From the NCBI RefSeq assembly GCF_036013935.1, contig NZ_CP107902.1:4187001-4251000 (forward strand): a stretch of DNA of 64,000 nucleotides, written 5' to 3'. The stretch is from Streptomyces sp. NBC_00461 (GTDB taxonomy: Bacteria; Actinomycetota; Actinomycetes; Streptomycetales; Streptomycetaceae). The position numbers and the translations under genes are program-made. The notes under the pieces are model-generated. The model ran no database searches. It had not been told where the DNA came from and was given only the letters and a program-made list of their open reading frames with translations. Every line of letters starts with the position of its first letter. Position 1 is the stretch's first letter. Positions 17,907 to 26,758 of this stretch are shown here, in pieces.

Positions 17907-19133
17907 GTGACAACGCCGGACATTGCAGCGCGGCGAGTACTGGGGGCCTGTGCCGCCCTGATGGTCGGCGCCCTCACCCTCACCGGCTGCGGTGGCAACG
18001 CCAATGCCAGTTCGTCCTCCGACGGCGGCAAGGACGGCGGCAGCTCGGCCAAGACGTCCACGGCGAAGATCGTCATCTCGGCGAAGGACGGCTCGACCGA
18101 CGCGTCGATCAACTCGACCGGCGTGAAGGTCAGCGGCGGCAAGCTGACCGACGTGAAGATGACCGTGGCGGGGTCGGGGCAGGCCGTGCCGGGTTCGATA
18201 TCCGCGAACGGCGCCGACTGGAAGCCGAAGGAGCAGCTGGAGCGCGGGACGAAGTACCAGCTCTCGGCTACCGCCAAGGACTCGGGCGGTCGTACGGCTG
18301 CCGCCAACTCCATCTTCACGACCGTCACTTCGGCGAACAGCTTCATCGGGACGTACACCCCGGACAACGGGACGACGGTCGGTGTCGGGATGCCGGTGTC
18401 GTTCAACTTCGACAAGGTGATCAGCGACAAGAAGGCCGTGCAGTCGCACATCACCGTCAGCACCAACAGCGGGCAGAAGGTGGTCGGGCACTGGTTCGGG
18501 TCGCAGCGGCTCGACTTCAGGCCCGAGGAGTACTGGAAGGCCGGCTCCAAGGTCACGATGAACATCGACCTGGACGGCGTCGAGGGCGCGAACGGCGTCT
18601 ACGGGGTGCAGAAGAAGACCGTCACCTTCACGGTCGGGCGCTCGCAGGTCTCCACGGTCGACGTGAACACGCAGACCATGACGGTCGTGCGCGACGGCAA
18701 GACACTCAAGACGATCCCGATCTCCTCGGGCAGCCCGGAGCACACGACGTACAACGGGCAGATGGTGATCTCGGAGAAGTTCGTGCAGACGCGCATGAAC
18801 AGTCAGACGGTGGGCCTGGGCGGCGAGTACGACATCCCGGACGTGCCGCACGCGATGCGTCTGACCTCGTCGGGGACGTTCATCCACGGCAACTACTGGT
18901 ACAACAAGGGCAATCCGCCCTTCGGCAGCCAGGGCACCAGCCACGGCTGTGTCGGCCTCGCGGACGCGCAGGGCGCGCAGGGCGCCACGCCCGCCAAGTG
19001 GTTCTACGACAACTCGCTCATCGGGGATGTCGTGATCGTCAAGAACTCCCCCGACAAGACCGTCGCGCCGGACAACGGGCTCAACGGCTGGAACCTGGCG
19101 TGGAGCGAGTGGGTCGCGGGCAGCGCCGCCTGA
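17907..19133 (+). CDS. L,D-transpeptidase lipoprotein
   Basis: A 408-aa cell-wall enzyme that forms 3-3 cross-links in peptidoglycan. The signal peptide ends in a lipobox, LTLTGCGG, with Cys28 as lipid anchor. Two Ig-like domains follow; one contains FIGTYTPDNGTTVGVGMPVS, as in actinobacterial Ldt proteins. The YkuD catalytic domain starts near VSTVDVNTQTMTVVRDGKTL and ends in the active-site motif SHGCVGL, with catalytic Cys348 and its His two residues before. A C-terminal tail, NGWNLAWSEWVAG, is typical. GTG at 17907 follows a CTGGAG ribosome site by 6 bp. Confidence 0.93.
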   Translation: MTTPDIAARRVLGACAALMVGALTLTGCGGNANASSSSDGGKDGGSSAKTSTAKIVISAKDGSTDASINSTGVKVSGGKLTDVKMTVAGSGQAVPGSISANGADWKPKEQLERGTKYQLSATAKDSGGRTAAANSIFTTVTSANSFIGTYTPDNGTTVGVGMPVSFNFDKVISDKKAVQSHITVSTNSGQKVVGHWFGSQRLDFRPEEYWKAGSKVTMNIDLDGVEGANGVYGVQKKTVTFTVGRSQVSTVDVNTQTMTVVRDGKTLKTIPISSGSPEHTTYNGQMVISEKFVQTRMNSQTVGLGGEYDIPDVPHAMRLTSSGTFIHGNYWYNKGNPPFGSQGTSHGCVGLADAQGAQGATPAKWFYDNSLIGDVVIVKNSPDKTVAPDNGLNGWNLAWSEWVAGSAA

Positions 19134-19225
19134 TCACCGCGGACAGCACCGCTTGATCGCCGCGGGCGGCAGGCTTGCCGCGAGCACCTCAATCCCTGCC
19201 TGAGCAGGCGGTTCTGACAGATCAT

Positions 19226-19256
19226 CGGGCCGTGTGGGAACGTCTCACACGGCCCG
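19226..19256 (+). terminator. Terminator hairpin after the L,D-transpeptidase gene
   Basis: CGGGCCGTGTG pairs perfectly with CACACGGCCCG around a 9-base loop, 92 bp after the transpeptidase stop. It precedes the DUF6227 gene and separates the two transcripts. Confidence 0.75.
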
Positions 19257-19360
19257 GGCGTTTTCCGGGCGTACGTTTTCTCGGTTCCCGGACATGATGT
19301 CCGACCGAGGGGCTACGGTATGCACCCACAAGGTGACATGCAGCAACGCCGGGAGAAACC

Positions 19361-20107
19361 TTGAGCGTTCCGTACGAGACGGCAGCGTACGAACCACCCG
19401 AGTCGCCCGAGTCTCCGGAGGAGCACCTCGCGCGACTGCTCGGCCGTGCCCTGAACTCCTTCGAGCTGCCGGACGAGGCTATACAGCGGCTCGACTGCGC
19501 GCTGGCCCACGACAGTTCACTGCACTCCGCGCACCACAGCGCGGGGCTGCACCGCGAGACGTACCGGCACACCTGGCTGCTCGCCGACGGTTCGGCGCTC
19601 ACGCTGTGGGAGCTCGTGCACAACACCACGCGCGGCGGCGACCCGCAGCACGAGGTGTACGCCGACGAGGAGGAGCTGCGCGCCGCGACCGTGCGCCTGC
19701 CGCTGCCACAGGACGAACCGGACTTCGAACTGCCGGTGACGGTACAGCTGTCGCCGATCCCCGCGCCCCGGCACGCATATGTGCCGGACGACTCGGCGGA
19801 TCATGCGCGCCGGCTGCTGCGCCGTGCCGAGAACCCGGACCGGCCGGGGTCGGAGACGGCCACGCTGCTCGCCACGGCGTTCGCGCACCAGATCACGCAG
19901 GCCTTCGGGCGCCCGTGCCGCGCGGGCCGCGCCGGACTCTGCTACTCGCTCTACGAGCACGCCTTCCTGCTGCGTGACGGCGAGGAGGTCTCCCTCTGGG
20001 AGGTCGAGCACACGGCGACGCCCGACGGGCGGCACATGTGCGAGGTGTACGTCAGCGAGGATGCTGCCCGGGACGCGATGGAGCGGCGGGCGGCACAGGT
20101 TTCCTGA
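19361..20107 (+). CDS. DUF6227 family protein
   Basis: A 248-aa soluble protein with a TTG start at 19361 and a GGGAG ribosome site 6 bp upstream. It has two repeated halves: YRHTWLLADGSALTLWELVH resembles LYEHAFLLRDGEEVSLWEVE, each followed by a His/Thr-rich turn and an EVYxxEEExxxA-type end. An internal duplication is therefore likely. The family is restricted to Streptomyces relatives as far as I know, and its function is not known. It converges with a small membrane protein gene. Confidence 0.75.
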   Translation: MSVPYETAAYEPPESPESPEEHLARLLGRALNSFELPDEAIQRLDCALAHDSSLHSAHHSAGLHRETYRHTWLLADGSALTLWELVHNTTRGGDPQHEVYADEEELRAATVRLPLPQDEPDFELPVTVQLSPIPAPRHAYVPDDSADHARRLLRRAENPDRPGSETATLLATAFAHQITQAFGRPCRAGRAGLCYSLYEHAFLLRDGEEVSLWEVEHTATPDGRHMCEVYVSEDAARDAMERRAAQVS

Positions 20108-20155
20108 GGGGCCGGCGCCCACCCCGCCTCACCCTGCCCCGCCCCGCGCGGCTCC

Positions 20156-20413
20156 TCAGCGGCCGTCGCTGAGCCGTCGTACGAGACCCGCGAACGCGTC
20201 TCTCTCGGCCGGGGTCAGCTCGACGCTCTCCAGCGTGGGGGCGGACCGGCGCTGACGCCGGAGAACGCGCGGCGTGCGGCCGGTGGACCACATGACCGGC
20301 CCGAAGTAGCCGCGGCGGGCGAGGCCGATCAGGACGAACACCCAGAAGGCGGCGGCGAACAGGAGTATCGCCGCGCCCATCGACTGGAGAACCGGGACGT
20401 GCTCATCAGGCAT
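20156..20413 (-). CDS. Small single-pass membrane protein
   Basis: An 85-aa protein. One hydrophobic segment (GAAILLFAAAFWVFVLIGLA) is followed by an Arg-rich cytoplasmic tail with ESVELTPAERDAFAGLVRRL. The codon pattern is typical and it lies in its own gap behind the fru terminator. It is conserved-looking, but I do not recognise a family. Confidence 0.6.
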   Translation of the reverse strand: MPDEHVPVLQSMGAAILLFAAAFWVFVLIGLARRGYFGPVMWSTGRTPRVLRRQRRSAPTLESVELTPAERDAFAGLVRRLSDGR

Positions 20414-20430
20414 GCGCCCCAGTAGACACC

Positions 20431-20457
20431 ACGGTCCGGGCTCAAGGCCCGGACCGT
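20431..20457 (-). terminator. Terminator of the fructose operon
   Basis: A perfect 11-bp inverted repeat, ACGGTCCGGGC with loop TCAAG and GCCCGGACCGT. It lies 70 bp past the fruA stop and just before the small membrane protein gene on the same strand. Confidence 0.8.
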
Positions 20458-20527
20458 GACGTATCTCGCAGTTGCCGTGAACAGGTCACAGCAGATCAAA
20501 CAGCCCGTCAAAGGGACAAGCCGAGCC

Positions 20528-22597
20528 TTACGCCGCCACCGGCTGCTTCGCCTCGGCCGATGTCGTGGCCGTGTCCCCCGCCGTGCCGGGGCTCACCGCG
20601 CCCGGTGCCGGCTTGCGCATCCCCTTCAGGACCACCACCAGTGCGGTCGTGACGCACACGCCCACCGCGATGGCGATCAGGTACAGGAACGGGTTGCCGA
20701 TCAGCGGGACCACGAAGATGCCGCCGTGCGGGGCGCGCAGGGTGGTGCTGAAGGCCATCGACAGGGCGCCGGTGATCGCGCCGCCCACCATCGAGGAGGG
20801 GATGACCCGCAGCGGGTCGGCGGCGGCGAACGGGATGGCGCCCTCGGAGATGAAGGAGGCGCCCAGGACCCAGGCGGCCTTGCCGTTCTCGCGCTCGGTC
20901 TGTGTGAAGAGCTTGCCGCGGACCGTGGTGGCCAGGGCCATCGCGAGCGGCGGGACCATGCCAGCTGCCATGACCGCGGCCATGATCTTCATCGCGGAGT
21001 CACTCGGGTTGGAGACAGCGATGCCGGCGGTGGCGAAGGTGTACGCGACCTTGTTGACGGGACCGCCGAGGTCGAAGCACATCATCAGGCCGAGCAGGGC
21101 GCCGAGCAGGAGGGCGTTGGAGCCGGAGAGGCCGTTCAGCCAGTCGGTCATGCCCTTCTGGGCGGAGGCGATGGGCTTGCCGACGACGACGAACATCAGG
21201 AAGCCGACGATCGCCGAGGAGATCAGCGGGATCACCACCACCGGCATGATGCCGCGCACCGGCGCCGGGATCCTCACCTTCTGGATCGACAGCACCACAC
21301 CGCCGGCGAGCAGGCCCGCCACCAGGCCGCCGAGGAAGCCCGCGTTGATCGTGGACGCGATCATGCCGCCGACGAACCCGGGGACCAGGCCCGGCCGGTC
21401 CGCCATGCCGTAGGCGATGTAGCCGGCCAGGACCGGGACCAGGAAGCCGAAGGCCACGGCGCCGATCTGGAACAGCAGGGCGGCCCAGCTGTCCGTCTGG
21501 GTCCAGACGAAGTGGTTCATGACCGAGGGCGCGGACTTGATCTCGTATCCGCCGATCGCGAAGCCGAGGGCGATCAGCAGACCGCCTGCCGCGACGAACG
21601 GGACCATGTAACTCACGCCGGACATCAGCCACTTGCGCAGCTTGGTGCCGTAGCCCTCGCCGGACTCACCGGTGCGCTCGACCGGCGTGCCCGCGCCCGG
21701 GGCGGCGCCCGCGCTCACCTCACCGCGCTCGGCCTTCCCGCGCACCTCGGCGATCAGCTCGCCGGGGCGGTTGATGCCGGCCTTCACACCGACGTCGACG
21801 GTCGGCTTGCCGGCGAAGCGGTCCTTTTCCCGTACGGAGACGTCGTGCGCGAAGATCACGCCGTCCGCCGCCGCGATGACGGCCGGGTCGAGCCGGGTGA
21901 AGCCCGCCGAGCCCTGGGTCTCGACGACGACCTCGACGCCCGCGTCGCGGCCCGCGTTCTCCAGGGACTCGGCCGCCATGTACGTGTGGGCGATGCCGGT
22001 CGGGCAGGAGGTGACGGCGACGATACGGAAGGGGCGCTCGTCCGCGGAGGGGGTGTCCTGTGCCGCGTCCGGTGCCGGGGTCGTGCTGCCCGCTGCGGTT
22101 TCGGAGGAGGCCGCCTCCGAAACCGCAGCGGAGTCCTGGGAACCGGCCGCCGCCGGCTCGTCCCCGCGGATCATCGCGGCCGCGGCCGTCGCGTCGCCCA
22201 CCGAGCGCAGCGCGTCGGTGAACTCGGCGTTCATGAGCTGACGGGCCAGCGACGACAGGATCGTCAGGTGGGCGTCGTCGGCGCCGGCGGGTGCGGCGAT
22301 CAGGAAGATCAGGTCGGCGGGGCCGTCGGCCGCGCCGAAGTCGATGCCTGCGGCGCTGCGTCCGAAGGCGAGCGTCGGCTCGGTGACGTGCTCGCTGCGG
22401 CAGTGCGGGATGCCGATGCCGCCGTCCAGACCGGTGGGCATCTGTGCCTCGCGGGCGGCCACGTCGGCGAGGAAGCCCTCCAGGTCGGTCACCCGGCCCA
22501 GGGCCACCATGCGCTCGGCGAGGGCACGTGCCGCCGCTTCCTTGGTTTCGGCGGACAGGTCGAGATCGACCAGGTCCGCGGTGATCATGTCGCTCAT
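20528..22597 (-). CDS. fruA: PTS fructose transporter subunit IIABC
   Basis: A 689-aa fused phosphotransferase permease that imports fructose as fructose-1-phosphate. The IIA domain is at residues 1-145, with phosphorylated His65 in GIGIPHCRSEHV. An Ala/Ser-rich linker (about 146-188) leads to the IIB domain with Cys198 in VAVTSCPTGIAHTYMAAESL. The membrane IIC domain (about 305-670) starts near MSGVSYMVPFVAAGGLLIAL and includes GPVNKVAYTFATAGIA and the GAIPFAAADPLRVIPS loop. It lies downstream of fruK after 259 bp that contain a strong hairpin, so its level may be uncoupled from fruR-fruK. Confidence 0.95.
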   Translation of the reverse strand: MSDMITADLVDLDLSAETKEAAARALAERMVALGRVTDLEGFLADVAAREAQMPTGLDGGIGIPHCRSEHVTEPTLAFGRSAAGIDFGAADGPADLIFLIAAPAGADDAHLTILSSLARQLMNAEFTDALRSVGDATAAAAMIRGDEPAAAGSQDSAAVSEAASSETAAGSTTPAPDAAQDTPSADERPFRIVAVTSCPTGIAHTYMAAESLENAGRDAGVEVVVETQGSAGFTRLDPAVIAAADGVIFAHDVSVREKDRFAGKPTVDVGVKAGINRPGELIAEVRGKAERGEVSAGAAPGAGTPVERTGESGEGYGTKLRKWLMSGVSYMVPFVAAGGLLIALGFAIGGYEIKSAPSVMNHFVWTQTDSWAALLFQIGAVAFGFLVPVLAGYIAYGMADRPGLVPGFVGGMIASTINAGFLGGLVAGLLAGGVVLSIQKVRIPAPVRGIMPVVVIPLISSAIVGFLMFVVVGKPIASAQKGMTDWLNGLSGSNALLLGALLGLMMCFDLGGPVNKVAYTFATAGIAVSNPSDSAMKIMAAVMAAGMVPPLAMALATTVRGKLFTQTERENGKAAWVLGASFISEGAIPFAAADPLRVIPSSMVGGAITGALSMAFSTTLRAPHGGIFVVPLIGNPFLYLIAIAVGVCVTTALVVVLKGMRKPAPGAVSPGTAGDTATTSAEAKQPVAA

Positions 22598-22709
22598 CGC
22601 GGGCTCCTTAGCACGCGTATCGCCCGGGGAGTGGCATGGGCGGGGGTGGGGACGGGAGTGAGGAGGGGGGTGCTGCGGGGGGTGGGATCAACGGTGCGAT
22701 CGGGGGTGG

Positions 22710-22740
22710 TGGGGGCGGGGCCGGGGAAACCCCGCCCCCA
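22710..22740 (-). terminator. Attenuator-like hairpin between fruK and fruA
   Basis: TGGGGGCGGGG pairs with CCCCGCCCCCA around a 9-base loop inside the fru operon. On the minus strand it lies 117 bp after fruK and 113 bp before fruA. It may reduce read-through or stabilise a processed fruA mRNA. Confidence 0.5.
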
Positions 22741-22856
22741 CCAGGTGGCAGGGCGGCTCAGGTGGCCCTGCCGGCCATCGGCCGCGGCGGGTAACGGTGA
22801 GCCCCGCCGCTTCGGAGCCGGCCCGCATGGGGCGGGTCCGCACAGTACGAGACGCG

Positions 22857-23804
22857 TCATGACACCGGCTCCTTCAGTACGCGATCCACCGGTACGTCGG
22901 CCGTGACCGTCACCGCCGCCGGGTCGAGGTCGGAGGGGGTCGGCATCACGCTGCCCGGCAGCTGGACGGCCGCCGCTCCGTGCGCGACCGCGGAGGCCAG
23001 TGCCTCCGGCCCCCTGCCGCCCGCGATCAGGAAACCCGCGAGGGAGGAGTCACCGGCGCCCACGTTGCTGCGTACGGCGTCAACGCGCGCACTGCCGTAC
23101 CAGACGCCCGCGGCGTCCACGAGCAGCTGACCGTCGGCGCCCAGGCTGGCGAGCACGGCGTGGGCGCCCATCCCGCGCAGTTCCTCGGCGGCCTTCGCCG
23201 CGTCGCCCACGGTCGCCAGGGGGCGCCCGACGGCCTCCGCGAGTTCCTCGGCGTTCGGCTTCACCACGTCGGGACGCTCGCGCAGCGCCGCGAGCAGTGC
23301 GGGCCCGGAGGTGTCCAGGGCGATCCGGGCGCCCGCGGCGTGGGCCCGCGCGACCAGGTCGGCGTACCACTCGGGCGCGAGTCCGCGCGGCAGGCTGCCG
23401 CAGCAGGCGATCCAGTCCGCGTGGCGCGCCTGGGCGCGCACCGTCTCGAAGAGCAACTCCTGCTCCTGGGCCGACAGTTCGGGACCCGGCGCGTTGATCT
23501 TCGTGAGCACCCCGTCCGCCTCCGCGAGCGCGATGTTCGAGCGGGTGGCTCCGGCGACCGGCACCGGCGCGACCTCGATGCCCTGCGCGTCGAGCAGATC
23601 GGCGACGAGCGCCCCCGGAGCACCACCCAGCGGCAGGACGGCGACCGTGCGCTGCCCCGCGGCCGCGACGGCGCGCGAGACGTTGACGCCCTTGCCACCC
23701 GGGTCCATGCGTTCGCCGGTGGCCCTGATGACCTCGCCGCGGTCCAGCGACGGGACCTCGTACGTGCGGTCCAGGGACGGGTTCGGGGTGACGGTGAGGA
23801 TCAT
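22857..23804 (-). CDS. fruK: 1-phosphofructokinase
   Basis: A 315-aa PfkB-family sugar kinase that phosphorylates fructose-1-phosphate to fructose-1,6-bisphosphate. The N-terminus ILTVTPNPSLDRTYEVPSLD and the substrate loop RMDPGGKGVNVSRAVAAAG are typical of FruK/LacC. The C-terminal catalytic motif is SNVGAGDSSLAGFLIAGGRG, containing the GAGD base. The ATG at 23804 overlaps the fruR stop in an ATGA, so the two are translationally coupled. A much longer frame upstream is the shadow of fruR. Confidence 0.95.
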   Translation of the reverse strand: MILTVTPNPSLDRTYEVPSLDRGEVIRATGERMDPGGKGVNVSRAVAAAGQRTVAVLPLGGAPGALVADLLDAQGIEVAPVPVAGATRSNIALAEADGVLTKINAPGPELSAQEQELLFETVRAQARHADWIACCGSLPRGLAPEWYADLVARAHAAGARIALDTSGPALLAALRERPDVVKPNAEELAEAVGRPLATVGDAAKAAEELRGMGAHAVLASLGADGQLLVDAAGVWYGSARVDAVRSNVGAGDSSLAGFLIAGGRGPEALASAVAHGAAAVQLPGSVMPTPSDLDPAAVTVTADVPVDRVLKEPVS

Positions 23805-24562
23805 GCGCGCACTACTTCCGTGCCGCCGCGCTCGATGGCGGCGGCGTCTTCCGGGCTCAGCCCGCTGTCGGTGATCAGCAGGTCCACGTCGCTCAGGTCG
23901 CCGAAGCGGGCGAAGTGCTCCTGGCCGTGCTTGGCGGAGTCGGCGAGCAGCACGACGCGGCGGGCCGCGGCGACCGCCGCGCGCTTCACCGCGGCCTCGG
24001 CGAGGTCGGGGGTGGTCAGACCGTGGTCGGCGGAGAAGCCGTTGGCCGCGATGAAGAGGACGTCCGCCCGGATCTCGCCGTACGCGCGCAGCGCCCAGGC
24101 GTCCACGGCGGCGCGTGTGCGGTGGCGTACGCGCCCTCCGACGAGGTGGAGCTGGATGCCGGGGTGGTCGGCGAGGCGGGCCGCGATCGGCAGGCTGTGC
24201 GTGACGACGGTGATCGAGGACTCCAGCGGGATGGCGGCCGCCAGGCGCGCCACCGTGGTGCCGGCGTCGAGGATCATCGTGCCCTCGCCCGGCACTTCCG
24301 TGAGGGCCGCCTTGGCGATGCGGTCCTTCTCGTCGGCGGAGGTGCCCTCGCGCTCGGCGAGGTCCGGCTCGAAGTCGAGGCGTCCGGCCGGTAGGGCACC
24401 GCCGTGCACCCTGCGGAGCAGGCCGGCGCGGTCGAGGGCCTTCAGGTCGCGGCGGATCGTCTCCGCCGTCACCTGGAACTCCTCGGCCAGCGACATCACG
24501 TCCACCCTGCCGCCGTCGCGGGCGAGCCGGAGGATCTCCTGTTGCCGCTCGGGTGCGTACAT
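23801..24562 (-). CDS. fruR: DeoR/GlpR family regulator of the fructose operon
   Basis: A 253-aa DeoR-type repressor. The N-terminal winged helix includes PERQQEILRLARDGGRVDVM and SLAEEFQVTAETIRRDLKAL, ending in RVHGGALPAG. The sugar-phosphate sensing domain has DEKDRIAKAALTEVPGEGTM and ILDAGTTVARLAAAIP, then VFGxG-like and LADSAKHGQEHFARFGDLSD motifs. Position at the head of the operon implies fructose-1-phosphate-relieved repression of itself, fruK and fruA. Direct repeats lie about 72-105 bp upstream of its start. Confidence 0.92.
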   Translation of the reverse strand: MYAPERQQEILRLARDGGRVDVMSLAEEFQVTAETIRRDLKALDRAGLLRRVHGGALPAGRLDFEPDLAEREGTSADEKDRIAKAALTEVPGEGTMILDAGTTVARLAAAIPLESSITVVTHSLPIAARLADHPGIQLHLVGGRVRHRTRAAVDAWALRAYGEIRADVLFIAANGFSADHGLTTPDLAEAAVKRAAVAAARRVVLLADSAKHGQEHFARFGDLSDVDLLITDSGLSPEDAAAIERGGTEVVRA

Positions 24563-24633
24563 GTCCGTTCACCTCCGACTCATGCCCGAACTTGTGGTTT
24601 CGCAGGGAGGCTACGCCCGGATTTCCAAAAAGT

Positions 24634-24667
24634 AAACGGGTCCGGACATCAGTCAGACATAAACGGG
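24634..24667. promoter_or_regulatory. Direct-repeat operator candidate upstream of fruR
   Basis: AAACGGG occurs at 24634-24640 and again at 24661-24667, 27 bp apart start to start. DeoR-family regulators often bind direct repeats, and fruR begins at 24562. The same gap carries the promoter for the divergent EAD2 gene. Binding is inferred. Confidence 0.45.
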
Positions 24668-24776
24668 CGTCGTTGGGGAGAGCGCGGCCGGAAGCAGCGG
24701 GGCTGTGCACAAGCCCTGACGCCGTGTCACCGCGTCCGTATCCTGGACCGTGGGACACAGCTTCACGGGGGGTGTT

Positions 24777-25142
24777 GTGGACGACAGGGACGACGACCCG
24801 AGCCTCCGCCGCGGCCGCGGCCGCCCGGATCATGAATGGCAGCGAGTCGTGGTCCAGGCGTTGACCGCCTCGCCGGTGCTGGCGGACCGGAGCGCGCGAG
24901 CGATGCTGGTCGAACTGGTCGGGGACGTGCTCGGGCGGCCGGTGCATCTGCGGGAGCAGGCGACCGTACCGCTGCAGTTTCTGGAGTTGGTGCGGTTCTG
25001 TGTGCGGGAGGACGGCGGCCTGCCCGCGCTCGCGCACGCCGTCAGGACGGTCGCCGGGGACGGCCTGACCGCGGACACGGTCGGTGAGCAGGTGCGGAAG
25101 TTCCTGGAAGCCGTCGCCCCCGGCAGAGCGGGCGAGCGTTGA
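24777..25142 (+). CDS. Stand-alone effector-associated domain (EAD2-like) protein
   Basis: A 121-aa protein made of a single EAD2-like helical domain. Key parts are SPVLADRSARAMLVELVGDV and LGRPVHLREQATVPLQFLEL, followed by VRFCVREDGGLPALAHAVRT. It aligns closely with residues 28-85 of the next gene product, so the pair arose by duplication. EADs are adaptor domains that join conflict-system effectors to their ATPase or sensor partners by matched domain pairing; this is family knowledge. The GTG at 24777 was chosen because a GGGGGG stretch lies 4-5 bp upstream; a GTG at 24750 is in frame. Its stop overlaps the next start in a TTGA. Confidence 0.75.
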   Translation: MDDRDDDPSLRRGRGRPDHEWQRVVVQALTASPVLADRSARAMLVELVGDVLGRPVHLREQATVPLQFLELVRFCVREDGGLPALAHAVRTVAGDGLTADTVGEQVRKFLEAVAPGRAGER

Positions 25143-26638
25143 ACCCAGAGAGCGGCGCCGGCCGCAGCACCTCGGCGTTACTGATCCGCGAGCGGATCCG
25201 CGCACAGACCCTTGCCGCCCTCCATGACGTCGGCGCACTCCACGACCGCTACGCACGGGCCGTCCTGCTCGAACTGGTCGGTGAGACGCTGGGCCGGCCC
25301 GCGGACGTGCGGGAACAGGCGACCGCCCAGCTGCAGCTCCTGGAGCTGTTCCGGTTCTGCACCCGGCACCAGGACGGGCTGTCGGTGCTGGCGAGGCAGC
25401 TGCCGACGGTGGAACCTGGGTGCTCCCAGGCGCCCTTCGTGCAGCGGCTCGCCGACGAGTGGACGGCCGTGGACGCGCTGGACGGACTCGCCGACCTCAT
25501 CGACTCCTGGGAGTACCTGGCGAACACCCTCGGCGGGCTGGCGATGCCGTACGGCAAACGCACCGCCCTGGTGCGGTCGGCCACGCACGCGCGCGTGGCC
25601 GCGCCGCCCTCGCACGCCGAGAACTGCTGGCACGACTTCCTGCACCTGGCCGGGCAGGGCGCCCCGCGCGGCGGGCTGCCGCCGTGGATGGTCTATCTGG
25701 AGCGCAGCACCGACGACATGGGCAACTCCGTCGCACTGGAGATGCTGGCCCGCAACCGGCAGTGGGCGCTCAGCTGCGACCTGGCGGAGCTGCTCGACCA
25801 CGACCGCAGGCGCCCGCCGGCGGCCACGGCGCCGGTGCGGCCGTACCAGGAGTACCTGGCCATCCACATCGCGCCGGACCCGCTGGAAAGCGGCCACTAC
25901 ACGGTCTCGCACTCCTTCATGTCGGACGCCCGCGGCCCGCACTGGGAGCACGGCGAGACCTACCCGCGCGTGCCCGCCAAGGGGCTGCAACGGGTCGTGA
26001 CCGCAATCATCAGGACCGTCGAGGGCGTCGGCGGTGACCGACTGGCCCATGTGTGGCTGGAGTTCGTGCTGCCCTTCGAGCTGCTCAACCTGCCGGTCGA
26101 CTGGTGGCCCCGCGACACCGCCGAGGTGCCGAACGTGCCCCTGGCGGTGAACTACCCGGTCGTCATCCGCAGCCTGGACCGCCTGCAGAACCGCGCCTGG
26201 CACCGCTTCTGGCGCGCCCGCTGGCAGCAGCTCGGGCGCGACGAACATCCTTCGAAGTCGGTGTACGTCAACGTCGCGCGCCGGGGCGGCGACCATCTGC
26301 GCGGCCTGGAAGCCCGTCTCGGCGACAACGAGCACTTCGTCGCCCTGGTGCTGAGCGAGCCGCCGCTGCCCGACCAGGGGCACGGCCGCCGCGAGCTGCA
26401 GGCGGCGCTGCGCAGCGGTCTGCCGGTGGTGATCTGGCATCGGTCGGGGCACTCCCCGCAGGAGTTCCGGGAGGTGCTCGACGGGCTCCTCGACGAGGGG
26501 CTGCAGCGACTTCCGGCCAAGGTCGCCGCGTACCGGCGGCGCGCCGCCATCGACGAGGACTCGGCCCACCCGGGCCGCCATCTCACGGTCCTGTGGGACG
26601 ACCCCGACCGCAAACCCGTACTGCCCGACGCGCCATGA
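25139..26638 (+). CDS. EAD2 + VMAP-C protein (vWA-MoxR-associated protein)
   Basis: A 499-aa protein. An EAD2-like domain occupies about residues 20-110 (YARAVLLELVGETLGRPADV, REQATAQLQLLELFRFC). A short helical middle region follows (about 110-200, with LIDSWEYLANTLGGLAMPYG). The C-terminal 290 residues match the VMAP-C domain of vWA-MoxR-VMAP ternary systems: PPWMVYLERSTDDMGNSVAL, YLAIHIAPDPLESGHYTVSH, FVLPFELLNLPVDWWPRDTA and GLPVVIWHRSGHSPQEFREV are typical blocks. In the model for these systems VMAP carries the recognition or transfer role between the AAA/vWA pair and an effector. The TTG start at 25139 overlaps the preceding stop. No protease, TIR or nuclease domain is seen. Confidence 0.78.
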   Translation: MNPESGAGRSTSALLIRERIRAQTLAALHDVGALHDRYARAVLLELVGETLGRPADVREQATAQLQLLELFRFCTRHQDGLSVLARQLPTVEPGCSQAPFVQRLADEWTAVDALDGLADLIDSWEYLANTLGGLAMPYGKRTALVRSATHARVAAPPSHAENCWHDFLHLAGQGAPRGGLPPWMVYLERSTDDMGNSVALEMLARNRQWALSCDLAELLDHDRRRPPAATAPVRPYQEYLAIHIAPDPLESGHYTVSHSFMSDARGPHWEHGETYPRVPAKGLQRVVTAIIRTVEGVGGDRLAHVWLEFVLPFELLNLPVDWWPRDTAEVPNVPLAVNYPVVIRSLDRLQNRAWHRFWRARWQQLGRDEHPSKSVYVNVARRGGDHLRGLEARLGDNEHFVALVLSEPPLPDQGHGRRELQAALRSGLPVVIWHRSGHSPQEFREVLDGLLDEGLQRLPAKVAAYRRRAAIDEDSAHPGRHLTVLWDDPDRKPVLPDAP

Positions 26639-26758
26639 CCGGGCACCGCCGGCCAAGACGGCGGGCACCACCGGCCCGGGGCGCCCGCACCCGGCCGGCA
26701 CATCGAGCCAGCACACCGACCCAGCACACCGAGCCAGCACCCGGAGGGACGGCCGCAG

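Noticed and set aside
20456..22906. An 816-codon plus-strand frame opposite fruA
   Set aside because: The product is a repetitive Arg/Gly/Asp/His mixture typical of reverse-strand reading in high-GC genes; fruA is certain on the other strand.
26635..26758. An ATGA-coupled gene starting at 26635 inside the VMAP-moxR gap
   Set aside because: The frame belongs to the long open frame of the later fusion gene and reads as Arg/Pro-rich low complexity; the gap itself holds short direct repeats of the CCAGCACACCG type.
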